Origin: Luteimonas chenhongjianii
GTDB lineage: Bacteria > Pseudomonadota > Gammaproteobacteria > Xanthomonadales > Xanthomonadaceae
Direction of reading: 5' to 3'
DNA: 64,000 bases
Assembly (NCBI RefSeq): GCF_002327105.1
Contig: NZ_CP023406.1
Location: 2,852,001 to 2,916,000 of the forward strand
Shown: in pieces, positions 10,901 to 18,182 of the stretch
Position numbering within the stretch: the first letter of the stretch is position 1
How the letters are laid out: each line of letters opens with the position of its first letter
Translations under genes and position numbers: made by a program
Notes under the pieces: model-generated
Seen by the model: only the letters and a program-made list of their open reading frames with translations
Database searches by the model: none
Told to the model about the DNA's origin: nothing

Positions 10901-11245
10901 GCTCAGGGCGGCATTGACGGTGTTGACCTGGTTGAGATTGAGGAAAACGTTGTCCTCGGTACGCGTACCTTCGCCCGGCTTGGTCACCGTGATCGTGTAC
11001 GGGCCACCCACGCGCAGGCCGCGCGCGTTGTAACGGCCGCTTGCATCGGTCGTGACGCGACTGACGGTGCCGGACTCGGTGTGCACGATCGTCACTTCAG
11101 CGCCGGACACCGGTGCGCCACCCGCACCGACCACCTGACCACCGACACCGGCGGAGGTGCTCTGCGCGAATGCGGGAGCGGCTGCAAGGGCGACGATCAG
11201 GCCGAGCGACAACTTCGAGAGTCGGGCGCGATGCGTGTGGTTCAT
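7985..11245 (-). CDS. TonB-dependent receptor, Oar-like, with N-terminal carboxypeptidase-regulatory-like domain
   Basis: Outer-membrane receptor of 1,086 residues. In order it has a signal peptide ending AFA (about residues 1-27), a CarboxypepD_reg-like beta sandwich (about 30-115, GGAPVSGAEVTIVHTESG), a plug (about 125-235, with NAIRVDGVSASDTFG), and a long beta barrel ending in the aromatic VGFRYKF, the usual barrel-insertion signal. This is the Oar/OmpA-related subfamily abundant in xanthomonads, thought to bind large or peptide/oligosaccharide ligands. The substrate cannot be read from the sequence, and no TonB, ExbB or periplasmic partner is nearby. Its start has a good signal peptide and no credible alternative. 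Confidence 0.92.
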   Translation of the reverse strand: MNHTHRARLSKLSLGLIVALAAAPAFAQSTSAGVGGQVVGAGGAPVSGAEVTIVHTESGTVSRVTTDASGRYNARGLRVGGPYTITVTKPGEGTRTEDNVFLNLNQVNTVNAALSGDMTTLQTVTATAMGGGSEVFSANKMGAGTNVTLAQIEALPSIGRNIQDYMRLDPRLAQTSKGRGEISAGGQNTRFNAIRVDGVSASDTFGLESNNSPTLRQPVSLDAIEEISIELSDYDVTVTGATGAVVNAVTKSGTNTFSGSAFYTYRDQDWVRDNPDGSPFNGFIDEENFGGTFGGPIIQDKLFFFVNYDKFTRSAPGTTVSPAAARITDQQIDEVRQIASQRWGFDAGDQIAPDNLKTEVEEYAGKIDWNINDDHRASFRVSRVEQSDVFLYGFSNTGRSLSTNWSITDKQVDSYSLQFFSNWSENFSTELKGTYREYSSVRSPFSRLPSIGVAFGTPSSSGAPNSPYLNFGTESNSHYNVLETDTTNVQGSGTYYAGDHEIKFGFDYEDNGVYNLFGQNQFGSYTFASTEDFRNGDYWSYSSFAPRPGAGIGSIAADYNQKNTGLYIQDRWNVNMNLTLMFGLRVDQVTLGSEPEFNALVDRVYGYDNSVTLDGKKLWQPRFGFNYTFDSERPTQLRGGVGLFQGAAANVWVGNSFANTGLNVVEYSTPSFSGLTEAQRAAIRAQYPFSTDPDNQPQPTSQQRQSVNLMDPGFRQPSVWKANLAFDHELPWYGLVASAELLYTRVNDGIYYDRLDLGTPLSRPGQDGRDLYWANANGTGTRGRGNAGINALRAAGQMPPGFENVVGWANDGVILMRNTDKGGSQQFTASLTKPMTDTWSWVAGYTYTRATEVSPLTSSRAISNWNGRFAFNPNENVAGRSAYEIRDRFTGALTWQKAFFGDNKTSVAVFYEGRSGKPYSWGFLNDANGDGYTNDLFYVPNGYGDVEFTGGPAMEQAFFEWLSENPDLARYAGGAAPRNSATSKWVNSFDVRISQEFPGFFAGNKAEIWLDIINIGNLINKDWGEIYEVGFPLNRGVARMEGINAAGQYIYNFNPDNITAEGLYDNQDQNKGLSRWQLQVGFRYKF

Positions 11246-11506
11246 GGGTTTTATAGCCTCGGTACGTGGATGTCGTCACCGTCCGGACGGAAGGCAACGG
11301 GAGTCTTGGAGAGGTGGGGGTCTCGCGACGGGCGCTTGGGAAGCCATCCCGTTTAACCGCAGATTAACACGTTAGCCTTCGAGAGTGACAGTGCCATGAC
11401 AGCGCGCGCGCCGCGCAAGCCGTTGAGCTACCTGAACTTTCTCTGCAATCGCGGAAATTGCGCGCTGCTTGCCGTCGAAAACCTTCACGGACCTCTCACG
11501 AGTCGC
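11246..11506. other. Gap upstream of the TonB receptor, likely promoter region
   Basis: Noncoding, 261 bases. It contains a short AT-rich patch (11351-11374) with repeated TTAAC-like words (TTTAACC, ATTAACA, GTTAG), which could be a regulator site or part of a promoter read leftward. I see no convincing -35/-10 pair. Confidence 0.35.
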
Positions 11507-12097
11507 TCAGGCGCTTTTGAGGTAGCTCACGAGCCCGTCTAGCAGCATCTGCACCGAGATTGCGACCAGGAGCATGCCCATAAGCCGCTCGATCGCCGTC
11601 AGCGCGCGGGCGCCGAGCAGCTTGTACAGATAGGTCGCCGAGAACAGGATCGCGGAGGTGGCGCCCCAGGCGATCAGCAGCGCCAGGCTCCACTCGCCCA
11701 GTCGGTCGGGCTCGTTGCTGCCCATCAGCATCACCGCAGCCATGCCCGATGGGCCCGCCACCAGCGGAATCGCCATCGGCACGATGAAGGGCTCGCCGTC
11801 GGGTATCTCTCCCATCAGCCCTTCGGGCGGCGGAAAGATCATGCGGATGCCGATCAGGAACAGCACGATGCCGCCGGCGATCGCCACCGACTCCTGCCGC
11901 AGGTGCATGACTTCGAGCGCGTACTTGCCCGCCCACAGGAACACCATCAGCACGACCAGCGCGATCAGCAGTTCCCGCGCCAGCACGACGCGCTGGCGCT
12001 GCGGAGTGAGCCGCCGCAGCATGCTCAGGAACACCGGGATGTTGCCCAGTGGATCCAGGATCAGGAACAGCAGCAGGGCGGCCGAAGCGATGGTCAT
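11507..12097 (-). CDS. MarC/YhgN-family inner-membrane protein
   Basis: Integral membrane protein of 196 residues with six predicted hydrophobic segments. It opens with MTIASAALLLFLILDPLGN, the N-terminal DPLGNIP signature of the MarC/UPF0056 family. PLVAGPSGMAAVM in the middle is the family's second conserved loop. The transported substrate is unknown for most members, despite the historical antibiotic-resistance name. The ATG at 12097 overlaps the stop of the upstream dehydrogenase (ATGA) and has GGAGGGG 8 bases before it. The reading frame is open much further upstream, but that part is another gene's antisense-like frame. Confidence 0.88.
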   Translation of the reverse strand: MTIASAALLLFLILDPLGNIPVFLSMLRRLTPQRQRVVLARELLIALVVLMVFLWAGKYALEVMHLRQESVAIAGGIVLFLIGIRMIFPPPEGLMGEIPDGEPFIVPMAIPLVAGPSGMAAVMLMGSNEPDRLGEWSLALLIAWGATSAILFSATYLYKLLGARALTAIERLMGMLLVAISVQMLLDGLVSYLKSA

Positions 12098-12855
12098 GCG
12101 CGCCCCTCCGGCGCGAACGGCGCCCACAGCGCACCGCGATGCGCGTCTCCGCCCGGAGCCAGCAAGGCCACGCAGTGCGCGGCGACATCCGCCGGCGCGC
12201 GTGCGATCCGGTCCTCGGCTTCGACATGCGCGCGCGCGCGCAGCGGCGTGCGCATCGGCGGCGGCAGCAGGCCGCTGACGCGGATCGGCGCGTCGCCGAG
12301 CTCCGCCTGCAACATCCCCACCATGGCCGAGAGCCCCGCCTGGGCGAGTCCATAGCCGCCCCAGTAGGCGCCGCCCGTGCGCGCCGGGTCGTCGATCGCG
12401 AACACCACAGCCGCGTCGCCCGAACGGCGCAGCAGCGGCAGGCAGGCCTGGGTCAACCACCAGCGCGCGGTGAGGTTGACGTGCAGTGCGCGGGCGAAGG
12501 CGGCCGGATCGGTCAACTCCAGCGGGGTGAGACCGTCGAAGGCGGCTGCGAGATGGACGATGCCGTCGAGCCTGCCGTAGGCGGCCTCGATCCGCGCGGC
12601 AAGATCGGCATGATCGTCGGGGCTCGCCCCCTCGAGATCCATCGGGTACAGCGCCGGCGCGGCGCCGAGCGCCTGCAGCCGATCGTGGAGACGGCTGAGC
12701 CTGGGCACGCGTCGTCCCAGCAGTACGAGCGAGGCGCCCGCCTGCGCGCAGGCCAGAGAGGTGGCCTCACCGAGCCCGCCATGCGCGCCGACGACCAGCA
12801 CCACGCGCCCTTCCAGCGCTGCTGCCTCGGCAGCAGGCTCCGCCAGCGCACTCAC
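12094..12855 (-). CDS. Short-chain dehydrogenase/reductase-like protein with altered catalytic residues
   Basis: Rossmann-fold SDR protein, 253 residues, resembling the YciK branch. The cofactor loop is GAHGGLGEA (residues 23-31), and the NAG-like and HVNLTA (Asn127) motifs are kept. Tyr168 of the YxxxK motif is present, but the Lys is Gln (YGLAQ, 168-172), and the Ser expected 13 residues before Tyr is Asp155. Two of four catalytic positions are therefore changed, so ordinary dehydrogenase activity is doubtful; it may bind nucleotide without reducing a substrate. It overlaps grxD upstream and marC downstream by 4 bases each, so the three are translationally coupled. Confidence 0.85.
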   Translation of the reverse strand: MSALAEPAAEAAALEGRVVLVVGAHGGLGEATSLACAQAGASLVLLGRRVPRLSRLHDRLQALGAAPALYPMDLEGASPDDHADLAARIEAAYGRLDGIVHLAAAFDGLTPLELTDPAAFARALHVNLTARWWLTQACLPLLRRSGDAAVVFAIDDPARTGGAYWGGYGLAQAGLSAMVGMLQAELGDAPIRVSGLLPPPMRTPLRARAHVEAEDRIARAPADVAAHCVALLAPGGDAHRGALWAPFAPEGRA

Positions 12856-13172
12856 GACGCTGCCACCTCGGCCACCATGCGTGAGAGCTCGCCCGCCTCG
12901 TGCAGTTCGAGCGCGATGTCGCAGCCGCCGATCAGTTCGCCGTGGATGAACAGCTGCGGGAACGTCGGCCAGTTCGAGAACCGTGGCAGGTTCGCGCGGA
13001 CTTCCGGAGCCTCGAGCACGTTGATCGCGCGGTAGTCGCGTGCACCCGCTTCATGCAGGGCGGCGACGGTACGGCTGGAGAACCCGCACATCGGGTACTG
13101 CGGCGTTCCCTTCATGAACAACACGATGGCATGGCCGTCGATTTCGGCCTGGATGCGTTCGAGGATCGACAC
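12852..13172 (-). CDS. grxD: Monothiol glutaredoxin Grx4
   Basis: Monothiol glutaredoxin, 106 residues, with the CGFS active site (GTPQYPMCGFSSRTV, Cys near residue 29) and the WPTFPQLFIHGELIGGCDI glutathione-binding stretch. This class carries [2Fe-2S] clusters with BolA and glutathione and works in iron-sulfur delivery and iron sensing. The start is a GTG at 13172, supported by CAGGAG about 8 bases upstream; no ATG fits. It is the first gene of a coupled grxD-SDR-marC operon, divergent from the superoxide-dismutase-like gene. Confidence 0.95.
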   Translation of the reverse strand: MSILERIQAEIDGHAIVLFMKGTPQYPMCGFSSRTVAALHEAGARDYRAINVLEAPEVRANLPRFSNWPTFPQLFIHGELIGGCDIALELHEAGELSRMVAEVAAS

Positions 13173-13280
13173 GTTGACGCTCCTGCAGGACCTCGCCGCT
13201 GCCGAGCGGCCAGCGGGGATCGGGATTCGAATTGGTGCATTCTATCGCGTCGCCGCCCATCGACCACCGGACCGCCGGCC

Positions 13281-13868
13281 ATGCCCCTCGAACTTGCCGC
13301 CCTGCCCTACGACCGCACCGCGCTGGAGCCGCACCTTTCGGGCGACACCCTCGACCAGCACCATGGCCACCTGCAGCGCGCCCACATCGAACGTCTCAAC
13401 GCACTGCTGGCCGGCTCTGAACTTGCCGATGCCCCGCTGGAGATCATCGTCCGCAAGGCTCAGGGCGCGGCGTTCGACCACGCGGCGCAGGCCTGGAACA
13501 ACGCCTTCTACTGGCATTCGCTCAAGCCCGCCGCAGCCGGCGGTGGCGGCGAGCCCAAAGGGCGGCTGGCCGAGGCCCTGTCACGCCAGTTCGGGGATGT
13601 CGCGGCTTTCCGCAGGCGCTTCGAAGCGCTGGCGCTGGCGACATTCGGCGCCGGATGGGTCTGGCTCCTGCAACGGCCTGACGGGCGGATAGCACTGGCC
13701 GCCACGGCGAACGCAGCGACGCCGATCACCGGCCAGGACACGCCCCTGCTGGCGATCTCGCTGTGGGAACACGCCTGGTATCTCGACTACCGGGACAACC
13801 GGCGGAAGTACCTCGATGCCTTCTGGCAGCTGGTGAACTGGGACGCGGTTGCGGCGCGCCTGCGCTGA
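13281..13868 (+). CDS. Fe/Mn superoxide-dismutase homologue missing two metal ligands
   Basis: A 195-residue protein aligning end to end with E. coli SodB (LPALPYD-like start, FGAGWVWLL, AWYLDYRDNR, FWQLVNWD). Of the four metal ligands, His27 and His164 (WEHAW) are kept. The second His is Asn74 (AWNNAFYW) and the Asp is Ser160 (AISLWEH). The second-sphere His is Leu31 and the gateway Tyr is His35. I read these residues directly from the DNA. Family knowledge says such a site should not hold Fe or Mn normally, so dismutase activity is doubtful. It is divergent from grxD. A full-length, intact frame argues for a retained non-enzymatic role rather than decay. Confidence 0.88.
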   Translation: MPLELAALPYDRTALEPHLSGDTLDQHHGHLQRAHIERLNALLAGSELADAPLEIIVRKAQGAAFDHAAQAWNNAFYWHSLKPAAAGGGGEPKGRLAEALSRQFGDVAAFRRRFEALALATFGAGWVWLLQRPDGRIALAATANAATPITGQDTPLLAISLWEHAWYLDYRDNRRKYLDAFWQLVNWDAVAARLR

Positions 13869-13890
13869 CCGACCGCCGAGCACGCGAAAG

Positions 13891-15135
13891 TCAGGCTTTG
13901 TCGGCCCGCAAACGTCGTTCGATGACATCCTCGGCGGGCGCCGGGCGCGCAATCAGATAGCCCTGCACGAGATCGCAGTGCGCCTCGCGCAGCAGCTCCA
14001 GCGTTGCCTCGTCCTCGATGCCTTCGGCGACGACCTTCAGCTCCAACTCGTGCGCGAGATCGATCATCGTCTCGACGATGCGACACGCGCGCCGGTCCCG
14101 GGCCATGTCCTGGACGAAGCTGCGGTCGATCTTGATGCCGTCGACCGGCAGCCGACGCAGGTACGCCAGCGACGAATAGCCGGTACCGAAATCGTCGATC
14201 ACGATGCGGACGCCGGATTGGCGCAGTTGCGCGAGCAGATGGCTGCACCGGACGATGTCGCGCATCAGCGCGCTCTCGGTGATCTCGAACACCAGTCCTT
14301 GCCCCGGCACGCGCCACAGATGCAGCAGATCCAGCACCTGTTCGACGAAGCCGGGGGCCTGCAGCGCCTCCACCGACAGGTTGACCGCGATGCGCACCTC
14401 GAGGCCTGCACCCCGCAGCGTCGCGAGGTGGCGCAGGGCGACGTTGAGGCTCCAGCGGGTGAGGTCGCCGATCAGGCCGCCACGTTCGGCGATTTCGATG
14501 AACACATCGGGCGGTATGTCGCCCAGTCGAGGATGCGTCCAGCGCGCGAGCGCCTCGTAACTGCGGATCACCCGGTCGGGCAAGGCAGCGAGCGGTTGCA
14601 GATGCAGGGCCAGCTGGTTCTCGGCAAGGGCCGCGCGCAGATCGTGGTGCAGGGTGTCGAGCGGCACCGACGGCGCCTCCCAGAACGCGAAGCCTTCGAC
14701 GGATGCCGCCGCATCGTCGCAGGCGCGGTCGGCGCGCCGGCACAGCTGCTCGGCATCGGTGCCGTCTTCCGGCGCGATGGCGATGCCCACCCGCACCGAT
14801 GGCTGAGCGTGCGCGTCCCCGACGTCGAATGGACGCTGCAGAGCGCGCACGAACTTGGCTGCGCCCAGTGCGGCGTGCGCACGGCCGCGCAGAGCCGGCA
14901 GCAGCACCAGGAAGGCGTCCTCGCCGATGCGGCACACGTGATCGCCGGGCCGCACCGCGGCCTCCAGCGCTTGTTGCATCCCGGCGCGCAGGGCATCGCC
15001 GGCGGCATAGCCGAGCGACAGTTCCGTCTCGCGCACGCGATCGGCGCGGATCACCAGCACCCCCAGCGGAATACCCGAGCGCGCCTGCGCGAGGAACGTG
15101 CGGATGTCGACCAGTGCCTGGGCGTGATTCAGCAC
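13891..15135 (-). CDS. Cyclic-di-GMP phosphodiesterase: degenerate GGDEF plus intact EAL domain
   Basis: A 414-residue soluble protein. The N-terminal half is GGDEF-like, but the signature is GEDAF (RIGEDAFLVLLP), so cyclase activity is unlikely. The C-terminal EAL domain keeps the residues for c-di-GMP hydrolysis: YEALARW, NLSVEAL, the FEITES Glu, DDFGTGYSS, KIDRSFV, EGIED and QGYLIARP. It probably lowers c-di-GMP. No membrane segment or sensor domain is seen. I start it at the GTG at 15135, 19 bases past the stop of the HD-GYP gene with AGGGA upstream; the frame is open further but would overlap that gene. The two form an operon. Confidence 0.88.
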   Translation of the reverse strand: MLNHAQALVDIRTFLAQARSGIPLGVLVIRADRVRETELSLGYAAGDALRAGMQQALEAAVRPGDHVCRIGEDAFLVLLPALRGRAHAALGAAKFVRALQRPFDVGDAHAQPSVRVGIAIAPEDGTDAEQLCRRADRACDDAAASVEGFAFWEAPSVPLDTLHHDLRAALAENQLALHLQPLAALPDRVIRSYEALARWTHPRLGDIPPDVFIEIAERGGLIGDLTRWSLNVALRHLATLRGAGLEVRIAVNLSVEALQAPGFVEQVLDLLHLWRVPGQGLVFEITESALMRDIVRCSHLLAQLRQSGVRIVIDDFGTGYSSLAYLRRLPVDGIKIDRSFVQDMARDRRACRIVETMIDLAHELELKVVAEGIEDEATLELLREAHCDLVQGYLIARPAPAEDVIERRLRADKA

Positions 15136-15154
15136 GCGCAAATCCCTGCCGCCC

Positions 15155-16408
15155 TCACAGGAACAGGCCCACCGGATCGAGCCCGTACGCACCCGGCGCA
15201 AGCGCACCGGCAATCCGCACCGGTTCGTCGCTGTGCCCGCGCACCAGCAGGTCGATCGAGTGGAACTGCGTGAGCAACCGCTTGTCCGGTCCGGTCAGCA
15301 CCATGACGCGGGGCTGCAGGCGCCGGGCCGCGTTCTGTGCGGTGACGATCGCCACCTCACCGGTGCTCAACTCGACCAGCGCGCCGATCGGATAGACCCC
15401 CATGCATTGCATGAACTGTTCGACGATCTCGGCCGCGAACTGAGTGCCGCGTCCGCGGTAGAGCGACTGCAGGGCGACGTGCGGAGCGACCGCTTGCCGG
15501 TGCGGGCGGGTGCTGATCATCGCGTCATAGGCGTCGATCACCGCGGCGATCCGCCCCAGAAGCGGGATCGCATCGCCCTGCAGGCGCCCGGGGTAACCGC
15601 TGCCGTCGATCCATTCGTGGTGGGTGCGGATCATTTCACGGACATGCGCCGGCACCCCCGCGGCATCGACGAGGGCCAACCCGGATTCGACATGCGTCTG
15701 CATCACACTGCGCTGTGTATCGTCATAGGGTGCCGGGCTGGCCAGCAGCGCGGGCGGCAGCCTCAGCTTGCCGACATCGAGCAACAGGCCTCCGCTTGCC
15801 ATGTCCAGCAGCAGGGGTTCGGGCAGGCCGACGTGCCGGCCGAACGCGGCGGCCAGCGCACTGCACGACAGCGCATGGCGGTATTCGTAGGCGCCGCGAG
15901 CGCGTAGCGCATCAAGCCACAGGAACGCGTCGGCATTGCGCACCAGGCTGCGCACCATGGGCTCGATCGCATCGCGGACCTCCTCGACCGCGATGGCGCG
16001 CCCGCCCCGGACCTCTTCTAGGGCCCGCTCGGCGAACGCCGCAGCCTGGGCATGGGCCTGCCGTGCGCTGTCGAGCTCCTGATCGAACTCCACGCGCTCC
16101 GGATAGGCCACGGTGCCCTGCAGCGCGGCGATCTGGTCGTTTTCGTAGTTGCGGGGCGCCGCAGGTACTGCGGATGGTGTCGCTGCGGGTCCGACCACCT
16201 GCAACGACGGCGGCATACGCCCAAGTCCGCGCTCGACATCCACATATACGTGCGTGCACAGGCGTTGCAGGACGGCGACATCGTCCGCCGATTCCACCAT
16301 CAGCCCCTGCAGCAGAAAAGGCGTGCCCTCCCATGGCCGATCCAGGCGACACACGTACATCCCGACCTGCAGATCGGTTACGGCGACTTTGAGTTCTTCC
16401 AGCGTCAT
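15155..16408 (-). CDS. HD-GYP-domain protein with DUF3391 N-terminus, HD motif altered
   Basis: A 417-residue protein: DUF3391-type N-terminal domain (MTLEELKVAVTDLQVGMYV and on to about residue 110), linker, then HD-GYP. The HHE (263-265) and DGSGYP (268-273) motifs are intact, as is D211, but the His of the HD dyad is Leu210 (GLLLDVGK). HD-GYP proteins hydrolyse c-di-GMP using a metal centre that needs this His; the change may abolish or retune activity, though a clade with this change could exist. The start is the ATG at 16408, which opens the DUF3391 domain. It is followed by the EAL gene, giving a c-di-GMP module that may regulate pili or motility. Confidence 0.88.
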   Translation of the reverse strand: MTLEELKVAVTDLQVGMYVCRLDRPWEGTPFLLQGLMVESADDVAVLQRLCTHVYVDVERGLGRMPPSLQVVGPAATPSAVPAAPRNYENDQIAALQGTVAYPERVEFDQELDSARQAHAQAAAFAERALEEVRGGRAIAVEEVRDAIEPMVRSLVRNADAFLWLDALRARGAYEYRHALSCSALAAAFGRHVGLPEPLLLDMASGGLLLDVGKLRLPPALLASPAPYDDTQRSVMQTHVESGLALVDAAGVPAHVREMIRTHHEWIDGSGYPGRLQGDAIPLLGRIAAVIDAYDAMISTRPHRQAVAPHVALQSLYRGRGTQFAAEIVEQFMQCMGVYPIGALVELSTGEVAIVTAQNAARRLQPRVMVLTGPDKRLLTQFHSIDLLVRGHSDEPVRIAGALAPGAYGLDPVGLFL

Positions 16409-16792
16409 CTGGCCCGTCGGCTCTCCTGGCCTTGCACTACCGCCCCCTCGGCATCGCCTGGCCCCGCTCGCGGGACGCCGACAATCCGGCGCAGCAGGTG
16501 CATCTGGCCGGACGCCCAGCGTACAGGCTGACGGGATGAAAACATCGTGCTCATCGCCGCTCGAGTGCGCCTGGTGGCGCCTGCGGGCTCCGAATGCCAC
16601 GCCTTCAGCGCCCCCCCCCGGCCGCCGGTCGCGCCGGGACAACCCCCACCGCCCGCAACCGGACCTGCCCTCGCGCTTGACCCACCCTCGCGCGAGGAAA
16701 CCGCCGCTTCCCGGCGCCGCAGCGAGCGAGCTGCGATGGGAGGCGGCCTCCACCCCCTATGATCGGGGCCGATCCGACGCAGGAACCCAGAC
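16409..16792. other. Divergent intergenic region, no gene seen
   Basis: It separates the HD-GYP gene (leftward) from the MFS-type gene (rightward) and must hold both promoters. A TATGAT -10-like word lies at 16758-16763, 29 bases before the MFS start, with AGGAA between them. Nothing else was recognised. Confidence 0.4.
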
Positions 16793-18112
16793 ATGCCACC
16801 CCGTCGACGCTCTTTGCCGTCCACAGCCTTCGACCTGCTCAATCTGCGCCATGGTGAGGCGGCCCCGGTCCTGGTCGCAGGCCTGTTCTTCTTCTGCATC
16901 CTGAGCGCGCTGATGCTGCTGCGTCCGGCGCGGGATGCGCTGGGCATGGAGAGCGGCCTGGACAGCGTGCGCTGGCTGTTCGTGGGAACGGCCGTGGTCA
17001 CCCTGCTGGTCAATCCAGCGTTCGGGGCGCTGGTCGCGCGGCTGCGCCGGCTGCATTTCATCGCCGCGACCTACGCGTTCTTCGCCCTGAGCCTCGTGGG
17101 ATTCTGGGCCCTGCTGGCGTTCGCGCCGGACGCGGTCGGGGCGCGCAGTGGCCAGGTGTTCTACGTCTGGTTCAGTGTCTTCAACCTGTTCGTGACGATG
17201 GTGTCCTGGGCCCTGCTGGCCGATCGTTTCAACAGCGACCAGGCCAAGCGCCTCTTCGCCCTGATCGCGATCGGCGGCACGCTCGGGGCGATCTTCGGGC
17301 CGTGGCTCGCCTCACGCCTGGCCGGGCCGCTTGGCACCCCTGCCCTGCTGCTCGTGGCGGCGGGGTTTCTCGTCACCGCAATCGCGTTGGCCTGGCTGCT
17401 GGTGCGGATCCGCTCGGACCGTCCTGACGACGCCCTCGCATCGCCCGACGGCCGCGAACCGCCACGCATCGGCGGCAGCGCCCTTGCCGGCATCCGCGCG
17501 GTGTTCGCCTCGCGCTACCTCCTGGGCATTGCGGGTTATGTCGTGATCATGACCGTCGTCGCGACCTTCCTGTACTTCACCCGCCTGCAGATGGTCGCCG
17601 CCGCCGAGAGCGGGCTGGATGCCCGCACCGGCTTGCTCGGCAGCATCGACATGTGGACCCAGATCGCGGTGCTGGCGCTGCAGCTCACCCTGACCGGGCA
17701 GATCATCCGACGCCTCGGTTTGGCAGTCGCCCTGGCCATGCTGCCGGTCGCGATGGCGCTGGGCTTCATCGGACTGGCGCTGTACGGCTCGTTCGCGGTG
17801 CTGATCCTGCTCGAAGCGGCCAACCGGGCGATCCAGCGCGGAATTACCCGCCCGGCGCGCGAAACCCTGTTCACCGTGGTCGGGCGCGAAGACAAATACA
17901 AGGCCAAAGCCTTCATCGACACCTTCGTCTATCGCGCGGGCGACGTCATCGGCGCCCAGACTGAAGGTGTGCTTGGACGACTGGGCCTGGCCTTGGGTGG
18001 CCTGGTCAGCGTGGTCGTGCCGCTTGCCCTGGTGTGGGCGGCGCTCGGCATCTGGCTGGGCCGCGCCCACCAGCGTGCTGCGCTGGAGCCGGTGGCAAGC
18101 GGCCCCCATTGA
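16793..18112 (+). CDS. MFS-type transporter related to NTP/NDP exchangers
   Basis: A 439-residue inner-membrane protein with about 12 hydrophobic segments. The FFFCILSALMLLRPARDALG opening, the NLRHGEA prefix, and RAIQRGITRPARETLFTVVGREDKYKAKAFIDTFVYRAGD near the C-terminus are typical of the bacterial MFS branch annotated as NTP/NDP exchange or AAA-type translocase-like. The substrate is not known for free-living bacteria, so I leave it open. The ATG has AGGAA about 8 bases upstream. The DMT gene follows 70 bases downstream on the same strand. Confidence 0.8.
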   Translation: MPPRRRSLPSTAFDLLNLRHGEAAPVLVAGLFFFCILSALMLLRPARDALGMESGLDSVRWLFVGTAVVTLLVNPAFGALVARLRRLHFIAATYAFFALSLVGFWALLAFAPDAVGARSGQVFYVWFSVFNLFVTMVSWALLADRFNSDQAKRLFALIAIGGTLGAIFGPWLASRLAGPLGTPALLLVAAGFLVTAIALAWLLVRIRSDRPDDALASPDGREPPRIGGSALAGIRAVFASRYLLGIAGYVVIMTVVATFLYFTRLQMVAAAESGLDARTGLLGSIDMWTQIAVLALQLTLTGQIIRRLGLAVALAMLPVAMALGFIGLALYGSFAVLILLEAANRAIQRGITRPARETLFTVVGREDKYKAKAFIDTFVYRAGDVIGAQTEGVLGRLGLALGGLVSVVVPLALVWAALGIWLGRAHQRAALEPVASGPH

Positions 18113-18151
18113 CCACGCGCCTGATCTCCTCGCGCCGGCCCGCCGGCGGTG

Positions 18152-18157
18152 GATAAT
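18152..18157 (+). promoter_or_regulatory. -10 element of the DMT transporter gene
   Basis: GATAAT followed by GCGCGCCC, 25 bases before the preferred start. The same word and flank occur before the S4 gene at 19366, which supports a shared promoter type and argues that the ATG lying inside it (18156) is not the start. No clear -35 was found. Confidence 0.5.
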
Positions 18158-18182
18158 GCGCGCCCCCGCAGGCAGCTTCGCG

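Noticed and set aside
6467..11356. A 1,629-codon open frame on the plus strand
   Set aside because: It runs antisense to ppnN and the TonB receptor, both strongly supported. Its translation is Arg/Val/Asp-rich without motifs, as expected from GC-rich antisense frames.
13200..13245. A tRNA-like TTCGAATC word between grxD and the SOD homologue
   Set aside because: No cloverleaf or acceptor stem can be formed around it; it is in a divergent promoter region.
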